This document shows positions 47,650-62,060 of a stretch of 64,000 bases of DNA, piece by piece; the first letter of the stretch is position 1; the number at the start of each line of letters is the position of its first letter. The position numbers and the translations under genes are program-made. Under the pieces are notes generated by a model that had not been told where the DNA came from, made no database searches, and saw only the letters and a program-made list of their open reading frames with translations. Source of the stretch: Sialis fuliginosa (taxonomy: Eukaryota; Arthropoda; Insecta; Megaloptera; Sialidae); the NCBI GenBank assembly GCA_961205875.1, contig OY540822.1, forward strand, positions 14,820,501 to 14,884,500, given 5' to 3'.

Positions 47650-50600
47650 AAAATAAAATCGGTTTTAAATAAAGTACGATACATACATAATTTTAAATTT
47701 ACGTAAATTCATACAAGAAATATTGTATCTTAAAAAATTAAACCTTTTACAGGATGAACAATTAATCAGAGAAAATAACATTAGTGTCACAATCTATATA
47801 CGCATTCTTACACCTATCTCTATTACCCACAATGTGCTCTTTCACTCACACTGTCTATCTTCCTTTACTCATTCCACTTTATAACTCCTTACTACTCCTT
47901 CACTATACTCGTCTCTCTCTATTAAGTTTCTCTATCATTTGTTGCCCTAACACATGTTTTATCTACTTATTCGCTTTTGGACTTTTGCTCTTTATATATT
48001 TTTGTTCTTTTACGACTCTTTAAACAGATAGATTTAAACTGAGCAAAAAATGTTACGAACTTTATGACTTGTAATTTTTTCCAAAATTATATTTTCCGAT
48101 TTTACGAATGAATAATTATAATGATAAATTAATAAATCTTGATAGACATTTTCTTTTTTATTTTTGGTGAAGAAATTTTCGGCCAATTTTTTAAAGGATT
48201 TCACAATAAGTGGGCTCGAAATTGTTTTTTAACTAACGGCCATAGTGCGCTACTGTTAGTCGATGCAAATATATAGAAAACTATATATAAAAACATTGAT
48301 ATACAGTATCATAATAGACAATGTGTGTTTTTAAAAATAATCTCTAGTTTTCATGTTTCATTAACTATAACGGAAAATTTGCGAAAGTTGCGGAAAACCT
48401 ATCATAAATATTAATACCAACACTAGATGTTATACGCTATAATAAAGAGTACCTATCTCATATTCCTATTGCGTCCAATACATTTGTTTATATGAAAAAC
48501 TTTTTCGATACGTTAATTATAAACTTTTCAATATAGTTTTTTTATCCTGTGTATTTCTGTATCGTCATTGTTGAAAAAAAAGTTACGTATTATCTCTGAG
48601 ATCATTTATAAAATAAATACAATACTATGTATTCATTTAATTAAATTGTTTTATAAAACTATTTTTTGTAATTCAACAATTCATTTTTATAGGGAAAACA
48701 CCTCTGAATAATTTTATTTTTCAAGTAGTCAGACAGAAAATGATAATATGATATATACCATATATTTTGTAATACGTATAAACATTAAAATTATTTTCGA
48801 TTGGCAGGTCTGATTTTATTATAACTGACATTCGATTTTTCCCATATTTAAATCAAATTAACTCAATCGTTCCCGATTTTTTTTTTTTTTTTTGTTACCG
48901 ATATTGCTAATTTTTCTGTCATCAATTCATACATATCTATGTATAGTAAAACTCCAGAACGTATTCAGTATGATTTCAAACCCATTCGAATTAAAATAAT
49001 CTATATAGTTATATAAATAAACTTTCATTAAACTATTATTTTGAGATGTAAAGAAATGAACGTAAGCCAGAGAAAAATTTGGTTAGGTGAGGTGACATTT
49101 CGACATTCACCCGGATTAACCTAGCTAAAGTAGTAAATATTAGCCAAGTGATATAGTTGAAGTTTCTAGTAATTAGAAAAAATAAAGTTTGCTCGCTGGG
49201 ACGTATATATGTGAAGTTAAAAAAAACATTTAATATTAACAGTGTTACAAAATGTAAAATTACATATAATAACAATAAAAACTCGAATAGAACGTGAAAT
49301 AATAATAACCATTAAAACTTTAACATAATAACAGTAACAGTAATATAGAAAGAGGTGACACATTTGAGAAATAACGCGTCCTTATTTAACGCAGGGGTGA
49401 ATACAGATTTTTATATTTTTTTACATTAAAATAAAACCAAAACAAGTGTTCACTTTTAAAAAGTACTTATTACTATACAACTGAGGTATTGAAAATAAAA
49501 TAAATATATAAATATTGACATGAGTTGTTTTTTCTTGCTAAAAGACGCTATACCTCTGTATATATACATCAATAACAAACAGGATAATCGTATAGGAAAT
49601 AGTCAATTTAAATCAAAATAAGGATATTAGTTTTTGATTTAAAAATGAAGTAGGAAATAGAAGATAAACTTATTTAAAGGGGAGATGGTGCATCCTCTGT
49701 ATATAATAAACGCCTATGTGTTATTTATATAAATTAGGTGAAATACAAATATAGTTGATTTCGTCACAAATACCTTAGTTATTGTTAACAAATTAATAAC
49801 TTCCTCTATTTACATCCGGTCTGAATATAAGTGAATATCAGCACTTTTCAATAAATAGTATAATATCGATTATTTTGTTCATCCATTTGTAAACTTATGT
49901 TTCAAAATCAGCTAAAATCAAGTAAACTTTTCGGAATGTTTTGCTTTAAAAATGACAACAAATGAAGGAAAAATGTATGTATCAAAATTAAAAATATAAA
50001 CAATCCAAAATGACAATATTGCTAATGTTGTCAAATAACAAAAAATAAACAATTTTTAGACAATCGGATATTTATATATTTTTAAAAATATTTTAAAATA
50101 TATTTCAACAATGATTTTTACATATAATCATGTAGGAATTCAAAAAACAAAATAAACATATGTGTAATACACATTTTTGACAAATAAGTAAAATAAATAC
50201 GCATGCAATTATTTAATTATGACGACATTTGGATGATAATATTATTATCATATCGATTTATTTTATAAATACAGTCGGACACAGTGTTTACGAATTTGAA
50301 TATTACATATTTACGGGTTATGAAATGAGCCGTTTTGATTGTCCGCATATAAATATAAAACTCAAATATTTTTTTTACAATTTGATTAAAAATATGTAAA
50401 CTCGATAATATTTCTGTATTTAAAAAAATGTCATTCGGCAGTAAAAAATACTGAATATGTAGTTTGTAGTAGGTAATAGGTATAAGTAGGTCGGTACTAA
50501 GACGCTCGCTTAGTTAACATATAGTAAAAAGAGTGTATACATTAATTACATAATACAAATAGATATTTAATATAAAAAACATTATATTTGTTATCTTCAC

Positions 50601-53600
50601 GTTAAATCTGTTGCATTAATTACAGTAAAATAGTGAGTATACTGTAGCGTTGAAAGGTACAATTTCAGCATATGATAAATTATACTGATGTATATAAGAC
50701 TAGAGAATTTACAATATGCAAATATTATGAATTATTCCTTCCTTTTTACTTCAACAGATAACTATTTCATATGAACGATATTTAAATCACAATACAGGTC
50801 AGTATTAAGGCCAAAACACTGTTATCTTGATTTTGTATTTTATTTATAAATTCTGTATTTATTTGTTACAATATATACAATATGTATGAACATATTTTAA
50901 TTAGTAATAATTGAATCATTTAGAAATCAAAGCAATGAAATGGAGTTATTTTATAGAATTTTCAATTTTGATATCAAAAGTCAAAACGAGCGAAAAAACA
51001 TTTAATTAATTTGTTAGTAACAATGTATTAAATACAAGAACAAAATAAACAAATGTTATTTATTTCAAATATCGACAATCGCATATATATATATGTATAT
51101 ATGTAGGTACTTGTACCGCATAGAGCGCGAGCGGGAGCGGGAGAATAATAAGAACACCAATGTTAAGTGTAGCATATAAATAATGCAACTATTAATTTGT
51201 AAGATAGAGATCTTAGTTTTTTGTCTTAGGTAAGAAATCGTTTTAATAATACAATATAGATTTTATGTATAATAATACAATAGATCTACCGTTTTAAACG
51301 GAAGAAGTCTAGAGATATAAGTGTCAACATACCTTTATCTCTACTGATCTAAGATTTGATTTATACTGTCTAAATAGCGTATAGCAAATGTATATAATTA
51401 TATGTTTTATATGTTTGTAATAGTTTAACATTAAATTCACTGTTTTCGGAACGATCGATATTTTAAAACGCCCTTTCAAGAAAGCTTTCATTTTTAAGAG
51501 ATTAAAATTTGTGTGTTTACATTTTAAAAAAACGTGTTAAAACAGTACTGCTCAAAATTTTAATAATTACTGTTGTATATATAAAAAAGTATTGTTAACG
51601 ATATACTTTTGTCAGTTTTTGAATTTATTTATACAAGAAGGAATACAATTGTTTTTAAATTAATAAAAATATTGTGCCTGTAGATTTAAAAAGTTTAAAA
51701 TTTAATATGGTTGTAAAAATTATTTAATAAATAAATTACGGTGGAGTAAAAATATATACACGTAAATTTTTTATCATTACATTTTAACGTAAATTATTTC
51801 AATGTAACTTAATTTAAATTTTATTATTAATTAATATTAATTTTAATTACAAATTTTTTTATTACTATTCGTATATATAGTATAGTATAATTATATAATT
51901 TAATAGCATTTTTATTATACCTAAAGAACATTGTCTCTAAATTAAAATTTTAATATATTTTTATAAATTTTTTCAACGTTTACTGATATGTTTAATGCAC
52001 TTATATACATTTTTTTCATTAAGGCTTAACGATAACTTAATTAATAACAAAAAATACAAAATCTCAGTATTTGTATTATGTATTTCAAAAATAAATATAG
52101 ATTTATTTGTATTTATTTAAGAATTATTCTACTAGAAATATGACTTAGAAAATAACGTTGGAAGGAAGAGCTTAAATACATATTTAACAATAGTTTATTT
52201 AAAAAAATATATATATTTGTATATACATAAATATGTATTTACAATGTGTATTTATATGTATATAGTGTATTGTATATATAATTTATTAAACACAAATAGC
52301 TGATATAAATATTGGAATAATTCAAGGTGTAATTTGCATACGGAATGAAAACCTTTGTTGTAATTATACTTTAGAAGTTATTAATGTAACTTATTAATGT
52401 ATGTGTATATTTACTTACCACCAGGGTTGGCTTTAGGCAATTTTTAATTAAACCAAAATAGTTATAAATATTTAAACACTATACGATCTTGTATTATCAT
52501 TTATTTATTTTAGTTTTTAGTTCAACATATTATAACGTTATATGGTAGATATGTACATATATTACGTGTTAAAATAGCGAAATTAAATCAATAATGAAAA
52601 CATCTAATTTTCTATTTTCTAAAGAATAATAATAAAAATGATAGAAACTTTATTTAGTATTGATTATGAGAAAATAAAAGCAAAACAATTATAAAATAAC
52701 AAATAGGTATACAACGTATATTGTAAGTTTTTTTCATGTTTACAAAAGTAAAGTAAGAACAAATATGTATTCGTTTCTTGACTAACTTCCAATATAAAAC
52801 ACTTATTAAATACTTGTATATTTTAAAATTCATGTGTACTGTATCATTAAATAAATAACGTTTATTACCACGACAAAACTTTTTTATATATCAAAGTATT
52901 AATTATTTGCCTCCCTTGTTTTTAAAACCAAGCTATTTACATGAGGGTTAGAATATATTATTATGTATACAACATGAATTTTATATGAAATTCATATAGA
53001 TAATAATCGAAATATTAATAATTAAAACTCATGATATATGATTTTTATTAACAAATATTATTTTTAGTTTACATACATTTTGCAACGTAATTTTAATTTT
53101 ATCAAAAATATAAACATTTGTTTAATATAAAATATGTTTTATTTTCAGAGCAGCATTTTCCTAATTTGTTTTTTTTTATTATTCGCATGTTACATTAAAC
53201 TTTTGGTTACCGCATATACTTTTCATAAAAGGCATTAGAATTAATGTTTTTTTCCACATCCCTATGTTTGATAAAGGAATTGAGACTCGATTTAACAACC
53301 ATACAATGCTGTCAAGCTCAAAAATCAACAAATAAAGACAAAAGAACTAGGATTATACAGTTTTTAATACAGAAGTGTTTGCAGAACATCTTACACATGA
53401 AAATACTGAAAATCGACTACACCACGTCCGACAAAATTCAATTCAAGTGTTTTAAATTGTTATCAATATCAAATATCACTAATTAAAATACCTAGATATT
53501 GTTTATTTGATATCTTATCGGGATAGAATAGATCACATACATACCATACTCGTACAGCGTACATCTGTATGTATGTATGTTACGTAACAATGCGGCGCGA

Positions 53601-53760
53601 CATTGCAATGCGCTTCGGAACGCGACTAATTGTAAGTCGCACAGTGCTTAAATACCTGCTAAACAGCTAATGCGAGTAATCTCTTGTGGTCTTTGCATCT
53701 TCAATATCATATAATATATATAATACGTAACATATAAATCAATAGTCACTATAATAAATA
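47650..53760. other. bab intron: very AT-rich, nothing recognised
   Basis: Six kilobases with T- and A-runs (a poly-T at 48880-48892), TATA repeats (51085-51105, 52205-52270) and a short TGTATGTATGTATG at 53567-53580. CAGGGTTGGCTTTAGGCAAT at 52425 looks like a lone hAT end. A GC-richer spot at 51120-51140 (AGCGCGAGCGGGAGCGGGAG) has no known role. Confidence 0.5.
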
Positions 53761-53764
53761 TATA

Positions 53765-53880
53765 AATCTGTGTCTGTACAATGAAAATATCGTTTCGCAG
53801 ACAATACTGAACCGATTTTGATGAGATTTTCTGTTAGTAAACATTAATTTGCTTGATTGTTTTGTGAAGTTAATCGTTTT
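53765..53880 (+). mobile_element. Possible non-LTR 3' fragment
   Basis: CAATACTGAACCGATTTTGA followed by TGAGATTTTCTGTTAGTA resembles the CTGAACCGATTTTGATGAAA block shared by many insect RTE-like tails. Short and decayed. Confidence 0.4.
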
Positions 53881-54139
53881 GATTTATTTTTAAAGCCATA
53901 GCAGATATTGGTAAAATATAAAGTGTAAAGTAAGAGCAAGTAATAGTAAATTGAATATGAAGTACTTTGTACAAGCCATACATAGAGGCGACAGTGTAGT
54001 TTCATTACAGTTATTATTAGTTATATATGTATACCAGCAGTAGCGAACATTATACAATTAGTCCGTGTATTACATAACGTACAATATATTATACCTATAT
54101 ATAATATCTATATACAATATGATATCGACTAGCCGGTAT

Positions 54140-55110
54140 ATCTACGGACGGCCAGACATTTCCCTCTTGCCCCTCTGTTCCTTCCTTCATTCTACTGCAC
54201 ATAACATAATATAAATGATTTATTAGAAGGGTGGGAGTGGTGTAAGGGGTAGCTCCATAGACTGAGAAGCGAAATTTGTAATATATGTATGTTGCATTAA
54301 TTGTAACTATTTCATATAACATGATCATATTTATACATAGTTGACCATATTCTGCTTTCAGATACTGACGCTTATTGTTTTTTAAGATATGTTGATGTTT
54401 CATCCAAAATCTGAGCAAATTTGGCATCAACTACACTCTGTGTCCAATGTCTATTTTATGTAACTCATCATTAACTTACAATCAGTATCTGGAAAAATCA
54501 TAGACTTGAAAACAGAGCCGTGTCAAATGAAAGAGATAGACATAGGTTTGGGTTATACTTGTCCTTTTTTAAACAGTATATAATGTCATTAGAAAAACAG
54601 ATAGATATATCTCAAATGCCACCGCATCTCTCTCACTGTTTTGGAGAAATGTTACACCATAATGTTAATACAGAATGCGCGGTCCATGCTCTATGTCTAT
54701 GGGAAAAAAGTAATTTTGCAATTGCTCTTTTCAGTTAATCCACAAACTAACTGTAAGTCACACTGAAAAAAAGTACTGAAATCTGACCACTTGATTTATA
54801 ATACATTTATATCGTACTTAATCAATACGGTATATTATTTTGTAAGTACGTGTATATCTGTAAAGAATAGTTTAAATTAAAAGTAACACAGTCACGCCCG
54901 AAAGTAATTCAAGTTATTTCTTGATCTTCTCCCGTCTACTAACCAGAGGACAACTATATAGAGAACGACCATTCCCTCTCTCTCTCTCCTACCCGTTGCA
55001 TATAATATAAATGATTTATTACAAGGGAGCTGGATGCGGTAGGTTGTAATAAAACCCCCACCCGCTGCCACCCCCGCCGGCAAGGGGTTATGACATAAGA
55101 GCCAGAATTG
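54140..55110. repeat. Pair of related pyrimidine/purine-rich segments
   Basis: Two blocks (about 54150-54255 and 54960-55055) share a layout. Each has a C/T-rich stretch, then ATAATATAAATGATTTATTA (54206-54225 and 55002-55021), then a G-rich segment (AGAAGGGTGGGAGTGG, CAAGGGAGCTGGATGCGG). They lie about 796 bp apart in direct orientation and have diverged. Confidence 0.55.
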
Positions 55111-55559
55111 CGGCAAAGGGGTACGGCTTGATATATACAAGTGTTATAATATATATCTATGTGTTTGTATTTAATATGTTATATTGTTATATAGATATCA
55201 CATATATATACTTATAATATACATAGATACATACGGATTAATAGGAATATACACTTTGTAACGGATAGAATTAAGGCTTTCGCGGCCGTATCGATATGGA
55301 TTCATTCTAGATATATCAGAGTATATGCCAGATCAATTTACAATTCTATTCTGTGCTATATTCATGTTTATAACAGTTGAATGTGTAATTTATTTTTTTA
55401 TGAAGAATAATTATAATAATTATTATCGATTATCATTATCTTGGTTTGAATTCTATATGTAAAAAAATATATATGTATATTTGTATGTGTGTATATGATA
55501 TTGAATACGAAAATATTCTATAATAAAGTTTTATTTGAAAACAAAACCAATTTATGAAA

Positions 55560-58500
55560 TTGCTTCTGCCGATGAATTATGTGTAATAAAGTGAAGGAAG
55601 GGTGCGGCCCTGCGTATTTTAAATAAATAAAAAATCAATGCAGGTCTCCGCCACAATATCAGGCCCGGTTCTAGAAAAAATATAAATTACTTTTTAGCAT
55701 AAATAAAAAGTTTAAATATATTATTAATATGTTTTTAAAAGTAATGTGAACGAAACGTTGACATAAATTATATGCATAAATAAATAACTATGCTCGTTTA
55801 ACCACTACGACAAAATTTATTAATAAACAATTAAATCGGTAAATCTATTTTGTTGTATTTGAGTATTTCGTGTTAAAATTATATTGTTTTCTAAATAAAT
55901 TATTTCATCTACACCCCCTAGTTCGGTTTAACTCATACATCATTTTATTATTGAATTATATTTAGTATTGTTGTAAAATTACCCTAGCTCCAATTTGAAA
56001 TGTCGTGTTCTCTATGATAGTACTAAATTCAGTGAGTATACACTGGCGATATGGTTGGAGAAGGAATTAAATACAAAAGTGTGGGGTAAAAATGTGTTTA
56101 AATGTTGCAATATTACGTTTGTAAAGTTATAAATATAATATAGTACATAAGTGCTTGTAAATATTAATACGTTCCGATGCCAAAGAGACTGAAACAAACA
56201 GTTCTTAGATTTATTAGCAAATATCGTTTTCACTAATCAAGTACTTTGATGTGAAAATGATAAAATTCACAAGTGGATTTAACCGCTTTGGCAACCGATT
56301 GAAAGAGAATTGAATAAGTAATTTTGTTCCAATACCGCTCTAGCTTACCTTATATTCACTCCTTTGGCCGACACTCCCCTTTATATATAATAATAATAAA
56401 TGCGTTTTCCCGCGTCTCCCCTACCACGTGTTCCAACGCCTGACTCTCCCCTACGTATAATAATAAAGGCGGGTGGAGTTCGCTTTCTCAGTTTTTTCTT
56501 CATTTGCGATGAATTATAATAAATTGAAATACGTCTGCCTTGTTTTTTTATTTTCCACCCTCTCACCCCTTTCGCGTAGACGCCCTCTCCGTCACTCCTA
56601 TAATATCTTTGTCACTTTCCTTCCCACTCTTTCATATTTTATTTATTTTTTTCTGTAAAACTTTATTATATTTTATATATATTTTGTGTACACCTCTTTC
56701 TTCTTGTTTATTTTAAATTTCAGACGTATTTTTTATTTCGTTAAAATGAAATAAGCCCATCTACTTATAGCTGTTGTACAATTATTTCTAATACTGACTG
56801 TACCATTCAGAATTATCATTTTCGTTTTCCAGCAAATATAATATACTCTTTTAATTAAAATCGATTTTAAATTTTAATAAAAATATGCATACTTATTACA
56901 TTTTTATACATATTGACATTTAATTAAAATTCTTTATCATCAGCGGTCTGCTCTCTAAGACATCTAACTAAATTAAAACACCCCTATATTACCATTTCAT
57001 AATATTTTATCGACAAACCATATTTTCTAACCATAACTTACCTTTATAAATGTACTTTTATTTATTATAAAAAAACATCAATTTTCTCTACTGTTTATTA
57101 GTTTGACATGTGCGCACTTAATATTCTATAACTTAATTAAAAACCTCTTTACTCATTTTGAACAATACATTGTTAGACATTTTGTGTTTAGTCTTTTATC
57201 GTTCAATGAAAAGTTACTAATTGGACTTAATTAAAACTAACTAAGCAAAATCTATAATGTACATATGTATCAATTAAAACGAAAAAATGCATTTTTTTTG
57301 CAAAATGAACATTCATTGTATGACATCGATACTTGCAAATTATTTTTATTCAATCTGTATTTCCAAATAATGTGAAAAGTTTATTTTTGAGTCCGTTGTT
57401 CATTATTGCACTTTTTGGAGATTACAGAGTTCCTATATTTAATACGTTTAAATAATTCCATATTAAACATCACGGTTTTAGTGCTAAGTGTAAACAGCTG
57501 TAGTTGAAATTACAATCCGCAATTCTGAATTGAAGTTAGTTATTTAAATATATTCGTATGTTTATTAAATATAGATGATGTAACAGCTTTAACGCAATTT
57601 CACTGCATAGATTTTAAATTTATTTTAATATTTTAAAGAATATGCATATACAGCGGATTTAAAACATTTCTAATGTAAAAATGTAAAATTGAAATCCGCA
57701 TTATTCTGGGGCATGTCTCAATCGACCGTGTAATCCTTGACACGTACAAATTAAATAAAAATGAATGAACGAGAAAATATAAGTTTGTTCTCATCTTATG
57801 ATTTCGTTTATCAGAAGGAATAACTCAATACAGCAAAAATATTTTTCATAAAAATATCCGTACTTTTATTTGCAATCTAGGCTAAAGATATAAAATACGC
57901 TGAACGTAAAGTATCTTTCGTACAAAATACGAAAATATAAATAAATAAACGTAAAAATATGAGAAATGTTGAAAACAAATTACAAAACACGTGAAAAATT
58001 GCTTGGGAAAAGTTTTGCAGTAAAAATATAAAATATATACGTAAAAAAACTCTTAAAACTTTGAAATATATTTATTTTTCATGGGAGAAATTGAAATTTA
58101 TACAAGAGACGGAGTTTTATATAATATTCTCTTCTCCTTTTCCCTTCTACTTATCGATTTATGTTATGTTATGATTTTTATAAAATAAGGCTTATATATG
58201 TATATTTAACTAACTGAATAAATAGTTCTATCAATACTTTAGTTCACTCCCTTCATTTTAATCTACGTTGCTTATCATAAATAATATAGGGTCGATTAAG
58301 ATAAGACATTCATACTGATTTTATAACATACATACATTACATAACCAATCTCTGAATGAAACTGTCAAATTACGTAGGTAATAAAATAAAATAAAAGATC
58401 ATCTCAAAAGTCAACAAGCGTTCAAATTACCAAATGATTTAAAAAAATATAATAATGAAATAAACAAATCTCTCTCCCTTAAGTACCGTTCATTTTACAT

Positions 58501-58690
58501 AAATAAAACAAACCAACACACATCAAAGAACAAAAACAAACCTAACAGATTTAACGTAAACCGCAATATTAATTGAGTTTTATTTTTATTTTATTTTATT
58601 CCCTCCAATGAAAAAAACAAAGAGAAAAAATCCAACAATTATTTGAGGCAAACATCTTTAACACGACAAATAACACAACGAGAGTAGAGA
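55560..58690. other. bab intron: AT-rich with small C/T-rich patches
   Basis: A possible hAT end at 55660 (CAGGCCCGGTTCTAGAA) and two related C-rich patches at 56370-56470 (CACTCCCCTTTATATATAA and ACTCTCCCCTACGTATAATA). No exon recognised. Confidence 0.45.
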
Positions 58691-58880
58691 ACGGTATACT
58701 ATCGGTATTGGTAGCGGTAGCGGTAGCGATGAAAACCCCATCTGGATATATCCGCTTTAACTAGACTATACAGTGTCAATCACGGATTAGTGTGGCTCGA
58801 CACTGTGGTTTCAAAACAAACCGCGCCACTGTATAAATCAGATTCACTTTTCACATAATTTTACTGTGGTTTAGCTAAAT
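58690..58880. promoter_or_regulatory. Higher-complexity islet with Runt-type motifs
   Basis: A short GGTAGC repeat (58712-58728) is followed by a GC-balanced stretch. TGTGGTT at 58804-58810 and at 58865-58871 match the Runt core. AAACCGC at 58818-58824 is a near match on the other strand. Within a large bab intron this could be an enhancer; motif matches alone are weak evidence. Confidence 0.25.
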
Positions 58881-59109
58881 GTTTCCGATATACCGGTATC
58901 AAATATTTACTATTAGTTTCTTCATCGGAAATGTCGTTTACGACGATTGATTTCTTGTATTCAATTCGTTATACAGGATACTAAATGCAAATGTATTTAA
59001 TGTTCAATTATTTTGTTGTAAAGAGTACAGATTTAAGTATGCTTTATCATTCTTATCTACTTTTTATTATTTTATTTATTGTAATCCAAAATTAAGCGTG
59101 TAAATATAC

Positions 59110-59260
59110 TAATATTGTCTGTTATTTTTCACGGCTAAACCGCTGAACTGATCTTTGTGAAATTTGGTATCCAAAAATTGAATAGATAAAAAATACAAAG
59201 TCGTGACTAAACCAGTTGAAAATTTTGAGGATAACGACCTATTACTCCACTTATTATTTT
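59110..59260 (+). mobile_element. Non-LTR 3' fragment
   Basis: CACGGCTAAACCGCTGAACT, then GATCTTTGTGAAATTTGGTA and TAGATAAAAAATACAAAGTC, is the pattern of RTE-like 3' tails also seen at 29530-29680. Confidence 0.5.
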
Positions 59261-59622
59261 TGGTTAGTTACAAATTTCTTATAAATGCGCCGATATAAAA
59301 AAATTATTTACACTTTATACTTCCTGAAAGATGAATTATTTATGACACAGTTAAAAGCATTTTAAAAAAACACAAATTTAATAAATAATATCAGGCGTTT
59401 CTGATATCTCTATTTAAAAATTTGTTCACGATTGTCTAATACTCTAATTAATATAGGGTTTTTATACATCATATGCCAGGCGTTTCTATAGGTCGATCGC
59501 GATCTACCGGTCCGTTTTCAGCGTGAAATTCAAATGGTAGATTTGAAAAAAAAAAGTAAAAATATAGTTCGCTGATATAACATATATATGTATATCAATA
59601 GTGAGTACCTTTGTCCTATTTG

Positions 59623-59857
59623 TGTGTAAAAAATGACGCAGCACCCTCAGCGTAACGCACACATACGTTATTAGCACTTGAGGACTCCACACTCGCTGAG
59701 TTGCACACAAAACGCAGTTTTTATTTTATTCCCTTCTGCATAATCTCTATACTCGTATCGGCACAAACAAAGACAGAATATGTGTATTAACAAAACACCT
59801 CTTCTTCCCATTCTTTCTACATAAAACTTATTTATGCATTTGATAAATACTTGATAT
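59623..59857 (-). repeat. Inverted dispersed repeat, right copy
   Basis: 235 bp, reverse complement of 34872-35103. The segment 59623-59717 matches 35009-35103 over 95 bp with one difference. The rest shows substitutions, many of them transitions, and small indels. Confidence 0.85.
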
Positions 59858-60074
59858 CTACCGCATAGAAAAAAAAATCGTATTGAATTGTATCTCATTT
59901 TATTAAAGCTTAAACTTTATATTCCTTTTAATCCTAAACAGTGGTGCGTTATAGGCAAATTTTTAATTTGGGACTCTAATGTACATTGTTGAATGTTTTT
60001 TCTACGAGTTATTGATGTTTTCAAATCAAACTTAACTAACTTCGACAAATTAAATAAATTTCGGTACCCCGCTG

Positions 60075-60240
60075 GATTAAGTTGGACGTCTTATTCACGT
60101 CACGTGTGTTTGACTTAAAATGATGAGAAAAGTTGAAATTTTCAAACCGCAGATCTGTATCTCAAACCGTTCTCGAGATATAGTTTCTCAAAGTTTTAAT
60201 TATTTCAAAATTTTGAAGAAAAATTATCGTAATTTTTAAT
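60075..60240 (+). mobile_element. Fragment of the 25.4-kb foldback family
   Basis: AAACCGCAGATCTGTATCTC, AAACCGTTCTCGAGATATAG and TTCAAAATTTTGAAGAAAAA match the left arm at 25720-25800 with few changes. Only one arm is present. Confidence 0.7.
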
Positions 60241-60249
60241 CAGGTGGTT

Positions 60250-62000
60250 ACCCTTTTTGTCCATATAATAACGCGCTACTGTTCCTGTAAAGAAAAAGCT
60301 CACAGCTTATATATAAATAAACTTTAATAGAAATGTATACTCTAATTTTTTGATTGTGGTATTTTCTCAGTTATTACAATTAGTTATAGAAACCAAGATC
60401 TTTAAATTATAAAAATAAACGTTGATTGAATAAGAAGATAGAGAATATAATTTACCCACAATCAATAAGAAATGATAGGACGGTATTTATTTCTATTAAA
60501 AGTTCTTACAGAGACATACATTAATTTATGTAGTTTTCTTTCAATGGAAAATTCTGTAGACGATTTCAAACATTTTCCGATAGTAAAATGTGAAATGCAG
60601 TAGTTATATTTATTTTCTTGTACAAACATTAATATTAAATAAAACTATTTCTTAGGAGGCCACATTATTAATTTTCTCCAATTGAAACAGCTTTTCTTTT
60701 CTGTACAAATGCAGATGTATGTATGTAGTTTGTTTAGTCATTAGTGTTATTAAAAATCAAAATGATTTTTAATTATTTGAATTTACGTTATTTATAATAA
60801 ATTTATTGAATCAATAAATTAATTAATTATCCATTGTTATCAACTGATTCTAAAGCCACAATTAAATGTATTGTTTTAAACAATTTTCTTTATCACAAAT
60901 ATTCCGCGTGTCATTATACAATTAAATAAAAATTGTCTCATATATTTTATGTGATAATTACAAAATTGGCTTTATTGTGAACCAATGATTTCGTATATAT
61001 AATTCAATTGATTAAACAAATTATATTCATTTGATGATGCAAATTAATATATTTTATCTGTTAATAATTATATTACTTACGAATTCGACATATTAAATGT
61101 AGATTTGACTTTTCACTTACCTAGAACAAATAGAAATATTCATTAATAATCATACCGGCAAAAAAATACATTTTTATTGATATAATTTAATAAATATTTA
61201 CGATTGCAATCGGTCTTGTTGATATAAAAACAACAAACTCTTTCAATTATTTATTTATTTAGTTTTCGATAAAATACGTTTATAAAGACTGCATCTACCA
61301 CTTTATTGTTTATATAATATTGCATAAACATTATTAAATATAGGATTCATTATCTCAATATATTTCACACATTATTGATTCGATAAAATGTAATCAAGTG
61401 CATTCATAAAAATATTTATATAATAAAACCTTTTTATTTTTATAGATATCACTAGATACTTGCAATGATAAAATTTATCGCGATATTTTTTTTGATGTTA
61501 TTGGTTTCATATAAACTAGATATGTCTTTACAAATAGAGTGATTGATGATTAAAATCTGATTTATTGAGAATTACATATGAGCAGACAAATTAACTATTC
61601 AAAAGGCGATTAACTCCTATCTCTTATTTTATATCGAATAGAACGGTTTTACTTAAAATGTATCAATCTATAAACAAGTATTGAGAGATAATAATAATAA
61701 TAAAAAAAACAATAAAATATGAAAATAATACCTAATAATTTATGCGCTATTACATAATACTTTAAAAATAATTTACTTTATATTTATTTTAAAACGAACA
61801 GGTGGTTTTTATATTGTAAATTTAAATAAATATCTAAACCCGAATAGATTTAAGTATTTTTTCACAACATTCTAAACAATAAAATAAATAAATACATTAA
61901 AATATTCGTGTCCTTCAAATAACTCCGTCTAAAATAAAATAATAAAATAATACTAAATCATATGACAAGGTCATACATATTAAATATTAAATGTCAATTT
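60250..62000. other. bab intron: AT-rich, nothing recognised
   Basis: No exon or element that I can support. Confidence 0.5.
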
Positions 62001-62060
62001 ATTTAAATATATATATATATATATATATTAGTATTCATATATATGACCATCTTGATATTA

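Noticed and set aside
47784..48023. 79-residue Leu/Tyr/Phe-rich open frame resembling a membrane protein
   Set aside because: The hydrophobicity comes from C/T-rich DNA; no start context, domain or neighbouring exon supports it.
54095..55140. Open frames of 111 and 82 codons on the minus strand
   Set aside because: They overlap the repeated C/T-rich modules and have no recognisable domain.
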